Shown piece by piece: positions 25,230 to 35,037 of a DNA stretch of 64,000 bases (within the stretch, counting starts at the first letter, position 1; each line of letters opens with the position of its first letter). The translations under genes were made by a program, and so were the position numbers. This DNA comes from an uncultured Bacteroidales bacterium. GTDB taxonomy: Bacteria > Bacteroidota > Bacteroidia > Bacteroidales > P3. The stretch lies in assembly GCA_944321735.1 (NCBI GenBank), contig CALUMK010000013.1, positions 1-64,000 on the forward strand. The letters run 5' to 3'. The notes under the pieces are model-generated. The model saw only the letters and a program-made list of their open reading frames with translations, was not told the origin of the DNA and did no database searches.

Positions 25230-28200
25230 TTACTCTTGTCCTCCCCAACGTTCCTCAAACCGGCGGACAAAGGTATTTTTTTTCGAGGGGCTTGCCAAGA
25301 AAAATTCATACCGTCCCTTTTTCCGTTTGGATCCACGCATTTCCTCTATGGTCTGATTGAATTCTTCATCCGAGGAAAGCACTGTCATGTATTCATTAGC
25401 ATAACTAAAATAGAACCATCTGTTCCGGGATGCCTCCAGATAAATGTCCACCGCATCCCCGCTTCTTTTCTTCTGCAACAATATATAGGTCTTCATTTTT
25501 TTGCTGATCGGATGACCGCCTACCGACAACAACGAAGAGATGCCTTTCGAGACATAAGCACCTACTTCCGAGTCCCAACCCAATATCAAATTCGAGAAAA
25601 CCAATGATTGGGATAATTCCTCAGGTATCCGTTCCAGAGTTCCTGCCAACGTCAGTTCCTTCCGAACCGCCTGCAAGGCTCTCGGCCCCAGGCTTTCTTC
25701 CAAATAAGAAACCAAAGGATCCTCCGGCCCGATTTCGACGCCTTCCAACCGGTCTTCCGCATTAAGAATCTCCGCGATAGCACCAGCCACGCCTTCCGGC
25801 ATATAAAAATCAAACAGGCTCAGACCCTTTGAAACGACCCTTCCCCCATCGGATATCCGGGACATATTACCATAAACAACAACCGTCAACGGATCCGTCT
25901 CCATCCTCAAATCTATCAATCCCGATACCGTGGCATTGCAATTGTTCAGACTCACTTTCATCAAGACCTTGTTGGAACTGTCTGTTATCGCATACGCCTT
26001 GTCCTCCTTCAAAAAGCTCAGCCATCCAGAAACCGAAATATTCGGAAAATCATCGGCATACCGATGCTGCAAAAACAGCAGACGAGGGTCTTTGCCCCGC
26101 AAGGACGTATAAAATCCCCGCCCCAGCAACTGCCCTTCCGTTGAACGGGTCCGGGCATCGACCGGTATCCTCACCGAATCGGAATTGATATAAGCCTCAA
26201 AACGGATTCCTCCAGGCCAGAATACCTTTCCTTGTTCCAAACCCGCATCCTCGGATTCAGGAATATCCTTTCTCTTGCCTCGATCCGACCTTTTCCTATT
26301 CCGGCCTCGCTCCAAGGAAAGCTGCTCCTCCGGACTTTCTTCATACTCAAAATCATCATACCCTTCTTCCTGGCTTTCATTCTCCTCTGATTCCCCTTCG
26401 TCCCCAGCATCGTATTCAAAATCGTCATACGAAGGTTCTTCCTCGTATCCGGATTCTTCCAAATCGGATTGAATAAAGTCGCAAGCATAAACCATCTGGG
26501 TGCTCCCAGCAAAGAAAGGATAAGTCTGACGTGCATCCACACGCACCTTTCCCCTAAAACGAAAAGCTTCGTTCAACATCAAAGTCGATGTGTCGGACGC
26601 CAAAGTGGCTTCCGCCAAGGAAAAGCCGTCCGTCCGGGGGCGTATCTCTGCAAAAAACACATCTTGGGGGGGCACATCCACGCCCTTGTAGCGAAAACTG
26701 CCAGATGCCTGATACTGCCGCGCATTAGCGACCACCGCTGTCACGCCATGAAAAGAATGCAGCCGAGACCTATCCCCAAAAAACAGCTCGGCATTGACCA
26801 AGGGCATCAGAGTTCCCGCTTTGGAAACGACAACCCTGCCTCCCGATGGCAGCAACATGGCATCAGCCACCAGCAAACGAATCACCCCGTCGAACTGAAG
26901 CAGGGTATCCGAATAATACAAAGTAGAGGACTGCGCATTGAACCCTAATCCGAATTGCCTCTTTTGAACCGATTCGAAATAAGATCCCGGCAACACGGCA
27001 TCGAACAAGGCCTCGTTAGAAAGCCCTCGCACATCGGCGGCATTGATCCCGGAAAGATTATCGTGCACCATTTCCATCTCCGCCTTATCCATATCCCAAT
27101 ACATAGCCGAAGCCTTGCCCTCATACTGATGTATTCCAAATCGAATCGGGGAACTTCCCTCATTAGATTTAAAGTATGCGGTCCTGGATGCCAAATTCAC
27201 ATCCACCGAATAATCCGGACTCTCCAAAAAAGGCGCCGACCTCAAGGAACCCAATATAAAATCAGAAGAATCCGAAGCAAACCCCATAGTAGAAACTTCA
27301 AAATGAGTTGAATACAAATGAGCCTCGCCACGCTTGTGGAAAACTCCTTCCGCCCATGACAAATCCGGAGAAAACACATAGGAACCTTGCAACTGCCAAC
27401 CTCGATCAAAAATATCCAATCCTTGAGGCGCACTGGAAGAAACCTTGAATATCCCGCCATCCTTCCAAAACGCTCCCGCCACATCTTTCCCCTCCATCCA
27501 TGGGTAATCCACTCCATCCCCAGCCCGTGGCAGCAAAACAAACGACCCCCTCATCTCCATATCATGAGGACGGAATACCATCTGCCGAGAAGTGGCAATC
27601 GAAGACATGTACGCAAAATCCCCGTCACCATGCAACCCTATACTATTCAACGTAATACAACCGTCAAAACGAGCCTTTCCTCGATAAGCGGGCCATCCTT
27701 TCTCCGGCGATTTCCTATCAAAGCCCAACGAATAATCCGGCATAATCCGCAAGGCATCCCGAATATCCGGCAAAATATCGGCCGATACCAGCACCCCCGG
27801 AAAACGGATACTGTCCACATCTATCGTATTCAGATTCGGAATACGGAATGGATCCACCCTGAAATAAAAAGAATCCGTCGTGTACACACCCCCTTGAATG
27901 GAGGAATCGTCATAATAGACATAAGAAGACCGTACACTTTCCAAAATAGGATAATCAGGAAAATAACGAAGCCCGCCTTTATTGGATGTGTCGTCAATAT
28001 ACACTTTGGCAGCAAGTTCCTGTATATTGGATACCACCTTGCGCAACACTCCCTCCCCGGATTCCGGATCTTTCACTTTCAAGCCCAGCTGCCGGATATC
28101 CGCTATATCCACCATGAACTTGTCATAATCGAAATTCCCGCCGTTCACTTCAAAATTGAATGTCCCCGCATTCAAGAAACCATCAAAATGGAAATTCCGG

Positions 28201-29978
28201 TTTTTATAAATCTTCAAGGTGGAATCCTTCGGATGCACGTACATATTCTGCCGACGGCTCAACAAGACTTCGGAAACGCCAAAGACATTCAGCACCAACG
28301 AATCCAAATCCATTGTCGCTTTGATTTTCCCCGATTCCCCCGTCACAAACTCCAATTCATCAAAATCAGCCCGATTTGCCAGCACGCGCATAGTATGCCT
28401 GAACTGAGGCAGCAATTCGATTTTTTCCCGGGAAGGATCATAGGCCACATACCCATAAGCGACCAAATCCCGGATTACCGCTAATGCCTGCGCTTTGGTA
28501 TTCTGGATATAAGAAGCCAGATCGTTCAAGCTGAACGAATCGGACCCAGCCAGTCTGGCTACCCTTTGCACCAAATGCAAGGGACTCGTGCCTAACCCCA
28601 TCATGAATTGCCCAACCTCTTTACGGGAATACATATCCAACGAACTGAACGAAGCCACCCCCTCCCGGCCCGGTATGTCCATCAGCCCCATCTCCAACCA
28701 TCCTCTGTCGATATGCCAACGCAACAATTCAAAGTCCATCCGAAGACGATGATACGTGTCTATGTAAGGGGAATGCAATCCTATGTTTTCGGCCTTCCTG
28801 CCATACAACACCCTCGCCTTGCCATCAAAATCGACATGACACAGGGAATTATGCAATGAATCGTTTCGCATATACAAGACGAATCGGGATATCGGGCTAC
28901 TAAAACGGCCTCGTGGAATATCGAATACAATCCGTCCCGATTCAATCTTCGCCCGTACAATGCCGGAATCCATAATCTTCGCAACCGCCTTTTCCCCTTT
29001 CGTGAAAATCTCAACCCGGCTTCCTCGCTGCGCAAACGCACCTTCCGCATCTACCCCTTTCAAGATATCCTTGACCACCAGACCTGCATCCCTGGATTGG
29101 AAACTGGGGTAAAGGCTTTCCCCGTCCGGACTGGATTCCATGCGATCCGTCACGCGCCCTGCCAATTTCCCTTGAAACAAGGATTTGTTATAGAAAAAAG
29201 CGTCAGCCTCGTATAAATTACGATGCAAGGCCAAGGAATAATCCAACAATTCAGCCCAGCAAGTATCTTCCGGCAAGCCGACCCGACTCCAATACAGCTT
29301 TCCGCCTCGTCCCTCAAACACATTCTCTAACGGAAAGAAACGCCCCGAACAACCGTAAATGACAGAACTATCGCCCCCCTTGGAACAGGAGACATTCACA
29401 TTCCCGAAATAAAAAGACGGTTCGGGAACAGTCTCGAAACGGAAACAGCTATTGGATACCCTCCAATGCGCCCAATGCCCGTCATACAAAGTCCCCGTTC
29501 CCAGTAAATCCTTTGTCCTATCGACCAACACCCGAAAATCATTCCTCTTATTCTTTTTCAAAACCGCACGCAGGGCTTCAAACCAAGCCGGTTGTTCCGA
29601 TGCCCGCTTTTCCTGCATCTGCTGCTGAGCCTGAAAAAAGTGCCACAAATCCGGGTAAGGCCTGACTTTCGCCCTGACAGACAACACGGCTATCTCTGCC
29701 ACCGTTTCCTTCACTGCGGGCGGCAAAGAATCGTAAAAAGCCAGATAAACCGACACATCCTCCTTCAACGCATCTTTCTGCGGTTTTTCCAAATACGGAT
29801 CTGAAACCATGTATGAAGGCAGACGAAGCACGAACTCAGCCGTATCCTTGCTTAGCCGATTTGCCCTTTGGGAAAAAGAAGCCAGGCTGAAAAAGAGAAA
29901 AAACATCCCAAAGAAGACAATTCGCCACCATTGCCTTCTCCTTGCCGATACAACAGACCCAGTGCTCTGACAAAACAC
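25230..29978 (-). CDS. Very large secreted protein of unknown function
   Basis: 1582 residues, with an N-terminal hydrophobic signal (IVFFGMFFLFFSLASFSQ). The body is mostly beta-rich with repeated patterns such as FHFDGFLNAGTFNFEVNGG, KVYIDDTSNKGGLRYFPDYP, SVRSSYVYYDDSSIQGGVY and LRIMPDYSLGFDRKSPEKGW, all typical of an uncharacterised large Bacteroidales protein group I recognise but cannot name. Residues about 1150-1225 form an acidic, low-complexity Glu/Ser/Asp/Tyr-rich stretch followed by a basic RGRNRKRSDRGKRK run. No catalytic motif is evident; a cell-envelope structural or AsmA/TamB-like role is only a guess. It is translationally close to prmA upstream (3-bp gap) and plsY downstream. 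The window's lower-GC codon use begins here. Confidence 0.7.
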   Translation of the reverse strand: MFCQSTGSVVSARRRQWWRIVFFGMFFLFFSLASFSQRANRLSKDTAEFVLRLPSYMVSDPYLEKPQKDALKEDVSVYLAFYDSLPPAVKETVAEIAVLSVRAKVRPYPDLWHFFQAQQQMQEKRASEQPAWFEALRAVLKKNKRNDFRVLVDRTKDLLGTGTLYDGHWAHWRVSNSCFRFETVPEPSFYFGNVNVSCSKGGDSSVIYGCSGRFFPLENVFEGRGGKLYWSRVGLPEDTCWAELLDYSLALHRNLYEADAFFYNKSLFQGKLAGRVTDRMESSPDGESLYPSFQSRDAGLVVKDILKGVDAEGAFAQRGSRVEIFTKGEKAVAKIMDSGIVRAKIESGRIVFDIPRGRFSSPISRFVLYMRNDSLHNSLCHVDFDGKARVLYGRKAENIGLHSPYIDTYHRLRMDFELLRWHIDRGWLEMGLMDIPGREGVASFSSLDMYSRKEVGQFMMGLGTSPLHLVQRVARLAGSDSFSLNDLASYIQNTKAQALAVIRDLVAYGYVAYDPSREKIELLPQFRHTMRVLANRADFDELEFVTGESGKIKATMDLDSLVLNVFGVSEVLLSRRQNMYVHPKDSTLKIYKNRNFHFDGFLNAGTFNFEVNGGNFDYDKFMVDIADIRQLGLKVKDPESGEGVLRKVVSNIQELAAKVYIDDTSNKGGLRYFPDYPILESVRSSYVYYDDSSIQGGVYTTDSFYFRVDPFRIPNLNTIDVDSIRFPGVLVSADILPDIRDALRIMPDYSLGFDRKSPEKGWPAYRGKARFDGCITLNSIGLHGDGDFAYMSSIATSRQMVFRPHDMEMRGSFVLLPRAGDGVDYPWMEGKDVAGAFWKDGGIFKVSSSAPQGLDIFDRGWQLQGSYVFSPDLSWAEGVFHKRGEAHLYSTHFEVSTMGFASDSSDFILGSLRSAPFLESPDYSVDVNLASRTAYFKSNEGSSPIRFGIHQYEGKASAMYWDMDKAEMEMVHDNLSGINAADVRGLSNEALFDAVLPGSYFESVQKRQFGLGFNAQSSTLYYSDTLLQFDGVIRLLVADAMLLPSGGRVVVSKAGTLMPLVNAELFFGDRSRLHSFHGVTAVVANARQYQASGSFRYKGVDVPPQDVFFAEIRPRTDGFSLAEATLASDTSTLMLNEAFRFRGKVRVDARQTYPFFAGSTQMVYACDFIQSDLEESGYEEEPSYDDFEYDAGDEGESEENESQEEGYDDFEYEESPEEQLSLERGRNRKRSDRGKRKDIPESEDAGLEQGKVFWPGGIRFEAYINSDSVRIPVDARTRSTEGQLLGRGFYTSLRGKDPRLLFLQHRYADDFPNISVSGWLSFLKEDKAYAITDSSNKVLMKVSLNNCNATVSGLIDLRMETDPLTVVVYGNMSRISDGGRVVSKGLSLFDFYMPEGVAGAIAEILNAEDRLEGVEIGPEDPLVSYLEESLGPRALQAVRKELTLAGTLERIPEELSQSLVFSNLILGWDSEVGAYVSKGISSLLSVGGHPISKKMKTYILLQKKRSGDAVDIYLEASRNRWFYFSYANEYMTVLSSDEEFNQTIEEMRGSKRKKGRYEFFLASPSKKNTFVRRFEERWGGQE

Positions 29979-29981
29979 CTC

Positions 29982-30893
29982 TTACTTCTTGATAAATTCC
30001 ATGGCAACCCAAGCGTCCGATGCCAGATGCCTGCGATAGAAAAGGCGGTGCGCATTGCATTCCTGCTCCAGCATCTCCATATCCTGCAAATAAAAGCCGC
30101 TCAGATACAACAGTCCGCCATTCTGCAAACAATCCGCATAGTGCGACATGTCCCGCAACAGAATATTCCGATTAATATTAGCCATTATCCTGTCGAAACG
30201 CCCCCCTTCCAGCAAAGCCGCATCGCCTTGGAAAACCCGAAACCGGACATCTGGAACTATCGAAGAGGGCCGTTCGGACAAAGCCCCTATATTCTGCACG
30301 CTTCCCTCTGGATAAACCAGCGCCGGAAAGCCGTTCCTAACTGCATTTTCCGCCGCATTCCGGTACGCCCATTCGTCAATATCGATACAATCCACCGAAA
30401 CGGCGCCTTGCATGGCGGCAAGGATACCCAGAACCGCCGTGCCGCAGCCCATATCCAGCACCGACTCTCCTTGGGGATGATTTTCCTCCAAAAAACGAAT
30501 CATCAGCGAGGTCGTGGGATGATGCGCTGTTCCGAAAGACATCTTCGGCTCGATCTCTATATTATAGCGAACTTCTTTCAAAGGCGTATGGAAAGGGGCG
30601 TGAACGAAACAAAAATCCCCGAAACGAACCGGTTCGTACTGACTTTCCCATACCGCGTTCCAATCCTGGTCTGGAATCAATTCGTCTTCCCGGCTCTCAA
30701 TCTCCGTTATCGGCTCCAGCAAGGCATCAATCTCTGCTTTCCTTGCCTCGTACTCCTTTGCCGGGGCATAGGCCTTGAACACCCCGTCCTCGGTTTCAAA
30801 ACTTTCAAATCCCAAAGATGCCAGATCGTCTTGAAGCAAATCCACAGCAAAATCTTCCAAATGATGCTGCAACCTCAGTTCATAATAATTCAT
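29982..30893 (-). CDS. prmA: Ribosomal protein L11 methyltransferase
   Basis: 303 residues. The N-terminal recognition domain begins MNYYELRLQHHLED. The SAM-binding domain shows SFGTAHHPTTSLMIRFL, then VLDMGCGTAVLGILAAMQGA (motif I), VDCIDIDEWAYRNAAENA (motif II) and FDRIMANINRNILLRDM (the NIxxxxL active-site segment). Length is normal. It methylates L11 lysines and the N-terminus. It is the first gene of the minus-strand operon prmA - giant protein - plsY - mazG. Confidence 0.9.
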   Translation of the reverse strand: MNYYELRLQHHLEDFAVDLLQDDLASLGFESFETEDGVFKAYAPAKEYEARKAEIDALLEPITEIESREDELIPDQDWNAVWESQYEPVRFGDFCFVHAPFHTPLKEVRYNIEIEPKMSFGTAHHPTTSLMIRFLEENHPQGESVLDMGCGTAVLGILAAMQGAVSVDCIDIDEWAYRNAAENAVRNGFPALVYPEGSVQNIGALSERPSSIVPDVRFRVFQGDAALLEGGRFDRIMANINRNILLRDMSHYADCLQNGGLLYLSGFYLQDMEMLEQECNAHRLFYRRHLASDAWVAMEFIKK

Positions 30894-30931
30894 TTGTCGT
30901 TTATTCTTCAGGCAGCCTTTTTACAAAAATT

Positions 30932-31003
30932 TTCTAGCGAGGAAGAATGGGCAAGATACGAGGCGTCGCGAGGGTGAGTTCGAATCCCTCGCGCAACGAA
31001 GTA
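30932..31003. repeat. Partial hairpin element, copy D1
   Basis: This stretch repeats the left arm and part of the centre of copy D2 (GCGAGGAAGAATGGGCAAGA, TACGAGGCGTCGCGAGGGTG, then AATCCCTCGCGCAACGAAGT) but lacks the GTAC core and the right arm. It looks like an internally deleted relic next to the complete copy. Confidence 0.7.
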
Positions 31004-31050
31004 AAGACCGTGCAATACAATCGTAAAGCCAAACCTTCCTCCTCCAAACC

Positions 31051-31179
31051 TTCTGACGAGGAAGAATGGGCAAGATACGAGGCGTCGCGAGGGTGAGAAA
31101 AGCGGAGCATACTCCAGTATGTGAGCATTTTCGAATCCCTCGCGCAACGAAGTAGATTGCCCATTCTTCCTCGTCAGAA
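31051..31179. repeat. Long hairpin element, copy D2
   Basis: Perfect 23-bp arms at 31051-31073 and 31157-31179 (left arm begins TTCTGACGAGGAAGAATGGG). Forward centre: TACGAGGCGTCGCGAGGGTG, AGAAAAGCGGAGCATACTCC, AGTATGTGAGCATTTTCGAA, GCGCAACGAAGTAGA. The right arm ends one base before the tpiA stop codon. In this copy the core GTAC/GTAC has changed to CATACTCCAGTATG, keeping the pairing. Confidence 0.85.
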
Positions 31180-31180
31180 A

Positions 31181-31966
31181 TTATTTTTCGAAAGAATTAA
31201 TAATAGCAACAAAATCCTCCGCATTCAAGGAAGCCCCGCCAATCAAGCCCCCGTCGATATCGGGCTGGGCAAATAAATCCTTCGCCGTCTTGGCATTGCA
31301 GCTTCCCCCATACAGAATCGGTATCACACGGGCTATTTCCTTGCCATACTTTTCCTGAATCAAGTTCCGAATCCATGCATGGATTTCCTGTGCCTGTTCC
31401 GGCGTGGCGGTCTTGCCGGTTCCAATAGCCCATACTGGTTCATAGGCGATAATCAGACGGGAGAAATCCAAAGGCTTCAAGCCAAACAGCCCGTCTTCCA
31501 GCTGACGGCCAATCACCTCGAACTGTTTCCCAGCTTCACGTTCTTCCGCCTGTTCCCCGCAGCATACGATCGGCGTAATCTCGTTCTGCAACAGCTGCTC
31601 GACCTTCCTTGCCACCTGGGCATCGGTTTCGCCAAAATACTTGCGACGTTCCGAATGTCCCACAATGCAATATTCCACATCCATCGAAGAAAGCATCGCA
31701 GCCGAGACCTCGCCCGTATAGGCGCCCTTGTCATGTTCGCTCACATCCTGTACGCCGACACTGTAATACACCTGCGTCTCGTCTTCTTCGTCCGAACTCA
31801 AATCGTGTGCCATTTCCACGTACAGATAAGGCGGGCATACTATAACTTCCACATCCTGGTCTTCCTGCTCTTCCTTTAGGCTGTCTGCCAATTCGGCCAA
31901 TAAATCCTCGGCTTCCTGGAATGTCTTGTTCATCTTCCAGTTGCCTGCCACAATTTTTCTTCTCAT
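31181..31966 (-). CDS. tpiA: Triosephosphate isomerase
   Basis: 261 residues. Catalytic residues are visible: Lys in GNWKMNK near the start, His in VGHSERRKYFGE and Glu in AYEPVWAIGTGKTATPEQ, then the phosphate-binding YGGSCNAKTA and IGGASL. It is slightly longer than the usual 250 because of an acidic insert (SSDEEDETQVYYS) after residue 55, as in other Bacteroidales. It interconverts dihydroxyacetone phosphate and glyceraldehyde-3-phosphate in glycolysis. Last gene of the DUF1599 - DoxX - tpiA series, 58 bp after the DoxX gene. Confidence 0.95.
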   Translation of the reverse strand: MRRKIVAGNWKMNKTFQEAEDLLAELADSLKEEQEDQDVEVIVCPPYLYVEMAHDLSSDEEDETQVYYSVGVQDVSEHDKGAYTGEVSAAMLSSMDVEYCIVGHSERRKYFGETDAQVARKVEQLLQNEITPIVCCGEQAEEREAGKQFEVIGRQLEDGLFGLKPLDFSRLIIAYEPVWAIGTGKTATPEQAQEIHAWIRNLIQEKYGKEIARVIPILYGGSCNAKTAKDLFAQPDIDGGLIGGASLNAEDFVAIINSFEK

Positions 31967-32024
31967 CGTGATTATTATTGTATTTTTTTGTTATCCAGCC
32001 GATATCCTCTGTTCCGCTCCCGCA

Positions 32025-33350
32025 TCACTGCTGCTCGCCAGCCCCCTCAAATCCAACCCCTTGGCTCAAAGCCGCCAAATCTATGTCTTCCGGAGCAGGG
32101 AACCTCCGCCAATCCCACAACTTCAGCACCCATGCATCCCGTAGCAACACGATGCCCGGATTGGAACGGATCACCGCTTTGATTGCCGTATTGTCGGAAT
32201 AATAAAACATGAAATCTTCCAAGCCGTAAGTTTTCTTGCACTCCTCAGCTTCCTTCACCGTGGAAGAGGTAAGGAAGCAACACTCGTAACCGGCCTCCCT
32301 CAATCGCTTGACGGCTTCCGCCACTTTGGCCATCCCTTCCCGATCCGACTCCTCCAAATCGTAAACGGCGACCAAAAACAAATACGAGTCTGTCTCCAGC
32401 AAATCCTTGGTCACATCCCAACCCGGATCCTCATCGTCCACCTTGTCCACAATATTGATATTGACGGTCTGTGGATTGGGATCCACATCCCGGCGATCCA
32501 CAAACTCCCAATTCTCCACCCAAATCGGATCCGCATACGGGCACTCTTCCAGCAGATATTCCTTGGTTTCCCCATTCAGCTTGTTCCGGTAAGTCACGAA
32601 ATGCTGCACCGGCTGGGGATTTTCCGGGAAAAGCCGTGTGCCTTCCTTCCATTCCAGAAAGTTGACCACCGGCAAGTAACGATAATTGTAATATTCGAAA
32701 CCCAGGAAAAGCAAAGCCGCAGCACCAGCAATCACGGCATTGAAAACCGCCGGCCTGCGGTCAGGAATACGGTTCATCGAAAAGAGCAGCACCAGCACGC
32801 AGGCATCCAGCACAAGATTCTTATAGAACGTCTGCCTGTTGGTCATCACCACCGCCTTGCCGAAGCAACCGCAATCAGGCACCGGGTTCGCCACCGCATC
32901 ATACCAAGTGGTAGCCGTGAAAAACAACATCATCAAGGCCGTCACAATGACCGTCCACTTGAATTTGACATTGAACAGCAAGCACACCCCGATGGTGAAC
33001 TCCAGCATATTGAGGAAGAAAGACCCGAAAAGGGAAAGCCCCGTCAGCCAAGGCAAATTATAGGCTTCCAGATAATCATGAATCACATACGTGGTACCCA
33101 GCGGATCCACCCCTTTGGTAAAACCCGAAAAGATGAAGAGCAAACCCACCAGGCTACGGACAACCGCCACGACCGAACTGGAAAAGAATTTCCGGTTCAA
33201 GACGCAGAAGACCAAATTCAAACAAAGAACCGTCAGGAACAACGGGCTTTTGTCCGGCACAAAGGCAATCAATACCGCCAAAACTATTGTCAATAACAGG
33301 ATTCCATAGGAAGGTATCCAAGTAGGTATCGTCTTTCTGTCCATTTGCAT
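32025..33350 (-). CDS. DoxX-like membrane protein with C-terminal thioredoxin-like domain
   Basis: 441 residues. Residues 1-230 hold about six membrane segments, with SLVGLLFIFSGFTKGVDPLG (the DoxX/MauE-like motif), ANPVPDCGCFGKAV (a Cys pair typical of MauE/DoxX-type quinone-linked proteins) and LVLDACVLVLLFSMN. Residues 230-441 are soluble and include FLVAVYDLEESDREGMAKVAEAV and ECCFLTSSTVKEAEECKKTYG, resembling a thioredoxin/TlpA-like fold without a clear CxxC. This matches the BT_3928-type family that sits next to tpiA in Bacteroides. Start is MQMDRKT at 33350; 33344 is also possible. Biochemical role unknown, perhaps periplasmic redox. Confidence 0.8.
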   Translation of the reverse strand: MQMDRKTIPTWIPSYGILLLTIVLAVLIAFVPDKSPLFLTVLCLNLVFCVLNRKFFSSSVVAVVRSLVGLLFIFSGFTKGVDPLGTTYVIHDYLEAYNLPWLTGLSLFGSFFLNMLEFTIGVCLLFNVKFKWTVIVTALMMLFFTATTWYDAVANPVPDCGCFGKAVVMTNRQTFYKNLVLDACVLVLLFSMNRIPDRRPAVFNAVIAGAAALLFLGFEYYNYRYLPVVNFLEWKEGTRLFPENPQPVQHFVTYRNKLNGETKEYLLEECPYADPIWVENWEFVDRRDVDPNPQTVNINIVDKVDDEDPGWDVTKDLLETDSYLFLVAVYDLEESDREGMAKVAEAVKRLREAGYECCFLTSSTVKEAEECKKTYGLEDFMFYYSDNTAIKAVIRSNPGIVLLRDAWVLKLWDWRRFPAPEDIDLAALSQGVGFEGAGEQQ

Positions 33351-33399
33351 GTTTTTTATCCGTCTTCTAAACACATCCCGCAGGCCGCCGAACCTATTA

Positions 33400-33945
33400 T
33401 TATTCCGCCTCCATGATCTGAATCAGCGCGAAAACCGCATAGTTCAACATATCGTAATAATTGGCATCCAAGCCTTCCGAAACCAAGGTCTTGCCGTGAG
33501 CGTCTTCTATCTGCTTGGTCCGAAGGATTTTCATCAGGATAATATCCACCAGCGAACTCTGCCGCATATTCCGCCAAGCTTCCCCGTAATCATGGTTCTT
33601 GCTTTGCATCAGGGCGAAAGCCTTGCCGGCATATTCGTCGTACTTCGCCAAAGCGGTTTCCTTGTCCAAAGGCGCATCCTCATGCCCAAGCTCCAGCTGA
33701 ATCAAAGCCATGATGGCATAATTCACTATACCAACGAATTCGCCCTGGATATCCTCACCCACCCGGTTCTCGCCCGTGATCTGCAAGGTCTGGATCCGTT
33801 TTGCCTTGATATAAATCTGGTCTGTCAACGACGAGGGACGCAACACATGCCAAGCCGCACCGTAATCCTGCATCTTGGCTCCGTACAGCTTGCGGCAAGC
33901 CGCTATCACTTCCTTGTATTCTTGATTCGTATCGGGTGATTCCAT
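33400..33945 (-). CDS. DUF1599 domain protein
   Basis: 181 residues containing two tandem copies of the DUF1599 unit: KMQDYGAAWHVLRPSSLTDQIYIKAKRIQTLQ then KNHDYGEAWRNMRQSSLVDIILMKILRTKQIE. Each is followed by a GE..G..VNYAIMALIQ / DMLNYAVFALIQ helix. The family is restricted mainly to Bacteroidota and has a fold suspected to resemble all-alpha NTP pyrophosphohydrolases. ATG 33945 is chosen; 33978 is an alternative, though it overlaps the divergent folP leader. First gene of the DUF1599 - DoxX - tpiA run, a neighbourhood I recall from Bacteroides. Confidence 0.85.
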   Translation of the reverse strand: MESPDTNQEYKEVIAACRKLYGAKMQDYGAAWHVLRPSSLTDQIYIKAKRIQTLQITGENRVGEDIQGEFVGIVNYAIMALIQLELGHEDAPLDKETALAKYDEYAGKAFALMQSKNHDYGEAWRNMRQSSLVDIILMKILRTKQIEDAHGKTLVSEGLDANYYDMLNYAVFALIQIMEAE

Positions 33946-34024
33946 GACACCACGCTCTGTGTGCTGCATATAAAACATGTTAATTCAGCAACGCATGCAG
34001 AATGCTGCTACAATACGCCGCCAC

Positions 34025-34055
34025 TTGCAAAAATACGCATGTTTAGGTACTTTTG
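34025..34055 (+). promoter_or_regulatory. folP promoter (TTG - 20 bp - TACTTTTG)
   Basis: A -33 TTG at 34025-34027 and an exact -7 TACTTTTG at 34048-34055. Transcription should start near 34062, about 47 nt before ATG 34109. Divergent from the DUF1599 gene. Confidence 0.6.
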
Positions 34056-34108
34056 CAAAGCCTTTCCGGAATGGGATTCCGATGACTGGCCATCAAACAC
34101 TTAACGCT

Positions 34109-34978
34109 ATGTCCTACACCCTCAATATCCGTGGTTGCCCCTATATCATTTCCGAGCCCAAAGTAATGGGCGTCCTGAACCTGACGCCGGATTCGTTTTA
34201 CAGCCTCAGCCGTACCCACGGCACGGATGCTGCTGTCAAACGGGTACAGGAGATGATAGATGCCGGCATGGACATTCTCGATGTAGGCGGCGTATCCTCC
34301 CGTCCAGGAGCGGATTTCCCTGACGAAGCCGAAGAACGCGCCCGCATCGAAGAACCGCTCAAGGCCATTGTCAAAGAATTCCCGGACCTGATCATATCGG
34401 TGGACACCTTCCGTTCGGGCATCGCCCGGCTCTGCGCCGATTTGGGCGTACATATCATCAACGATATATCCGGCGGGACTTACGACCCGGACATGTTCCC
34501 CACGATGGGACGGCTGCAGCTGCCTTACGTGCTGATGCATCTGGACGGCACCCCGGCCACGATGCAGGATAATCCTCAATATGAAGACGTAGTTACCGAT
34601 TTGCTGGCCTATTTCTCGGAACGCATGCAGCAAGCCCGGATGGCCGGCATCCACGATATCATCGTCGATCCCGGCTTCGGCTTCGCCAAGACAACCGCCC
34701 AGAACTACAGGCTGCTGGCCCACTTGGACGATTTCCGGATGCTGCAAGCGCCTGTCTTGGCGGGGATGTCGCGCAAATCGATGCTCTACAAGCTGCTAGA
34801 CTGCACGCCCGACGATGCGCTCAATGCCACCACGGCGGCCAACATGCTGGCTCTCATGAAGGGCGTGGCCATTCTCCGGGTACACGATGTCAAGGAAGCC
34901 GTCGAATCCGTCAAGATTTTCAAGCAATTCAAGTATTTCGGGGAAAACAATCCCGATGAAGCCCGGCTGCAAGCCTGA
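34109..34978 (+). CDS. folP: Dihydropteroate synthase
   Basis: 289 residues. Signatures are VMGVLNLTPDSFYSLS (pterin loop), MIDAGMDILDVGGVSSRPGA (DPHP signature 2), IISVDTFRSGIA, IINDISGGTYD, and DPGFGFAKTTAQNYRLL, ending with GMSRKSML and TTAANMLALMKGVAILRVHDVKEAV. It condenses p-aminobenzoate with 7,8-dihydropterin pyrophosphate in folate synthesis. The open frame extends to 33977, but ATG 34109 (MSYTLNIRG) directly precedes the conserved domain and follows the promoter. The cdaA gene follows 59 bp later, as in other Bacteroidales. Confidence 0.95.
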   Translation: MSYTLNIRGCPYIISEPKVMGVLNLTPDSFYSLSRTHGTDAAVKRVQEMIDAGMDILDVGGVSSRPGADFPDEAEERARIEEPLKAIVKEFPDLIISVDTFRSGIARLCADLGVHIINDISGGTYDPDMFPTMGRLQLPYVLMHLDGTPATMQDNPQYEDVVTDLLAYFSERMQQARMAGIHDIIVDPGFGFAKTTAQNYRLLAHLDDFRMLQAPVLAGMSRKSMLYKLLDCTPDDALNATTAANMLALMKGVAILRVHDVKEAVESVKIFKQFKYFGENNPDEARLQA

Positions 34979-35037
34979 TGGGGCAAGAACCGGCAAGGCC
35001 AAACGGTGCAAAGCCGTGACAAGCAAAAGACAAACAA

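Noticed and set aside
30960-31140. TTCGAATCCCTC motifs looking like a tRNA T-loop and acceptor
   Set aside because: They belong to the repeated hairpin centre (also at 21.9 kb), and no anticodon arm, D-arm or acceptor pairing could be drawn.
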